DNA of 64,000 nt, from contig NZ_JADCNH010000025.1 of the NCBI RefSeq assembly GCF_018904615.1, positions 1 to 64,000 of the forward strand, given 5' to 3'. This document shows, piece after piece, positions 63,811 to 64,000 of this stretch. Both the position numbers and the translations under genes were made by a program. This DNA comes from Verticiella alkaliphila (GTDB taxonomy: Bacteria; Pseudomonadota; Gammaproteobacteria; Burkholderiales; Burkholderiaceae_B). Every line of letters starts with the position of its first letter. The stretch's first letter is position 1. Below the pieces are notes generated by a model. That model saw nothing but the letters and a program-made list of their open reading frames with translations. It did no database searches and was not told the origin of the DNA.

Positions 63811-64000
63811 TTGACGGGCCTCACCGACACCCTGCCACGCATCGCCCTGACGGGGACGGTGTGGATCGCCGCCGACATGCACATGTCGCCTGCGGTGGCG
63901 GACACCAATGAGGCCTTCGTGGCCTTCCTGGGTGCCGCCGCCGATAGCGCCGACGCGCTCGTGCTGCCTGGCGACATCTTCGATGCCTGGATTGGCGACG
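63811..64000 (+). CDS. lpxH: UDP-2,3-diacylglucosamine diphosphatase (5' part; continues beyond window)
   Basis: The frame starts at a TTG one base after the cyclophilin stop and is open to the window end (63 codons). It reads 'LTGLTDTLPRIALTGTVWIAADMHM', then 'LVLPGDIFDAWIGD'. 'ADMHM' is the D-x-H metal motif and 'GDIFDAWIGD' the second metal block of LpxH, the calcineurin-like hydrolase that makes lipid X in lipid A synthesis. The 3' part lies outside the window. Confidence 0.82.
   Translation, partial: MTGLTDTLPRIALTGTVWIAADMHMSPAVADTNEAFVAFLGAAADSADALVLPGDIFDAWIGD

Overview
The window is GC-rich (well over 60 percent by eye) chromosomal DNA of a betaproteobacterium. Three Bug-type tripartite tricarboxylate transporter (TTT) receptor genes, the pdxJ-acpS-nagZ-uvrC-pgsA order, several LysR-regulated CoA-thioester pathways and an acetate/propionate gene set point to Burkholderiales, most likely an Alcaligenaceae relative of Bordetella/Achromobacter. 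That placement is inferred from gene content and order, not from a marker-gene comparison. I recognised no rRNA, tRNA, CRISPR array, prophage or insertion sequence.

Layout. 1-5.8 kb: tail of an unknown gene, a MarR-like regulator, a glycosyltransferase plus polysaccharide deacetylase pair, and a DUF2868 membrane protein overlapping a DUF3482 GTPase. 5.9-8.5 kb: malate synthase (aceB) with a divergent LysR. 8.5-15.1 kb: a catabolic operon (MFE2-like dehydrogenase, CoA transferase, HCCA-isomerase-like protein, Bug receptor) with a divergent LysR, then a DUF35/thiolase-like pair. 15.4-16 kb: a HigB/HigA-type toxin-antitoxin pair with a palindromic operator. 16-18 kb: propionyl-CoA synthetase. 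18-25 kb: a second catabolic operon (AMP-forming ligase with a frameshift, amidohydrolase, MmgE/PrpD, Bug receptor, acyl-CoA dehydrogenase) divergent from an IclR regulator. 25-27.7 kb: isocitrate lyase (aceA), a small membrane protein, a truncated Ntn hydrolase. 27.8-34.3 kb: pgsA-uvrC-nagZ-acpS-pdxJ, a trio of small stress-type membrane/CsbD genes including a 24-residue peptide gene, and an FMN-binding split-barrel protein. 34.3-44.2 kb: a third catabolic cluster (Bug receptor, CoA transferase, two acyl-CoA dehydrogenases, FadB-like bifunctional enzyme, LysR), with XdhC-like and MobA-like molybdoenzyme maturation genes. 44.3-53.2 kb: two large paralogous repeat/RTX-like/DUF4214 proteins flanking a LuxR-type two-component system. 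53.4-64 kb: DedA, SDR, broken enoyl-CoA hydratase, CNNM/CBS protein, isocitrate dehydrogenase, tilS, accA, cysS, a TPR protein, cyclophilin and the start of lpxH.

The metabolic theme is uptake of organic acids (Bug receptors), activation to CoA thioesters (CoA transferases, AMP-forming ligases, PrpE), beta-oxidation-like degradation, and assimilation of the resulting acetyl-CoA/propionyl-CoA through the glyoxylate shunt (aceA, aceB) beside icd. Regulators sit divergently from their targets, and several intergenic regions carry clear inverted or direct repeats that look like operators.

The most distinctive locus is 44.3-53.2 kb, where two paralogues share a 254-bp tract of complete nucleotide identity and enclose a two-component system. 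Caveat: at least four genes, including tilS, which is essential in most bacteria, are split by small indels. Consensus error is the likeliest explanation for these, so I give their reconstructed full spans.
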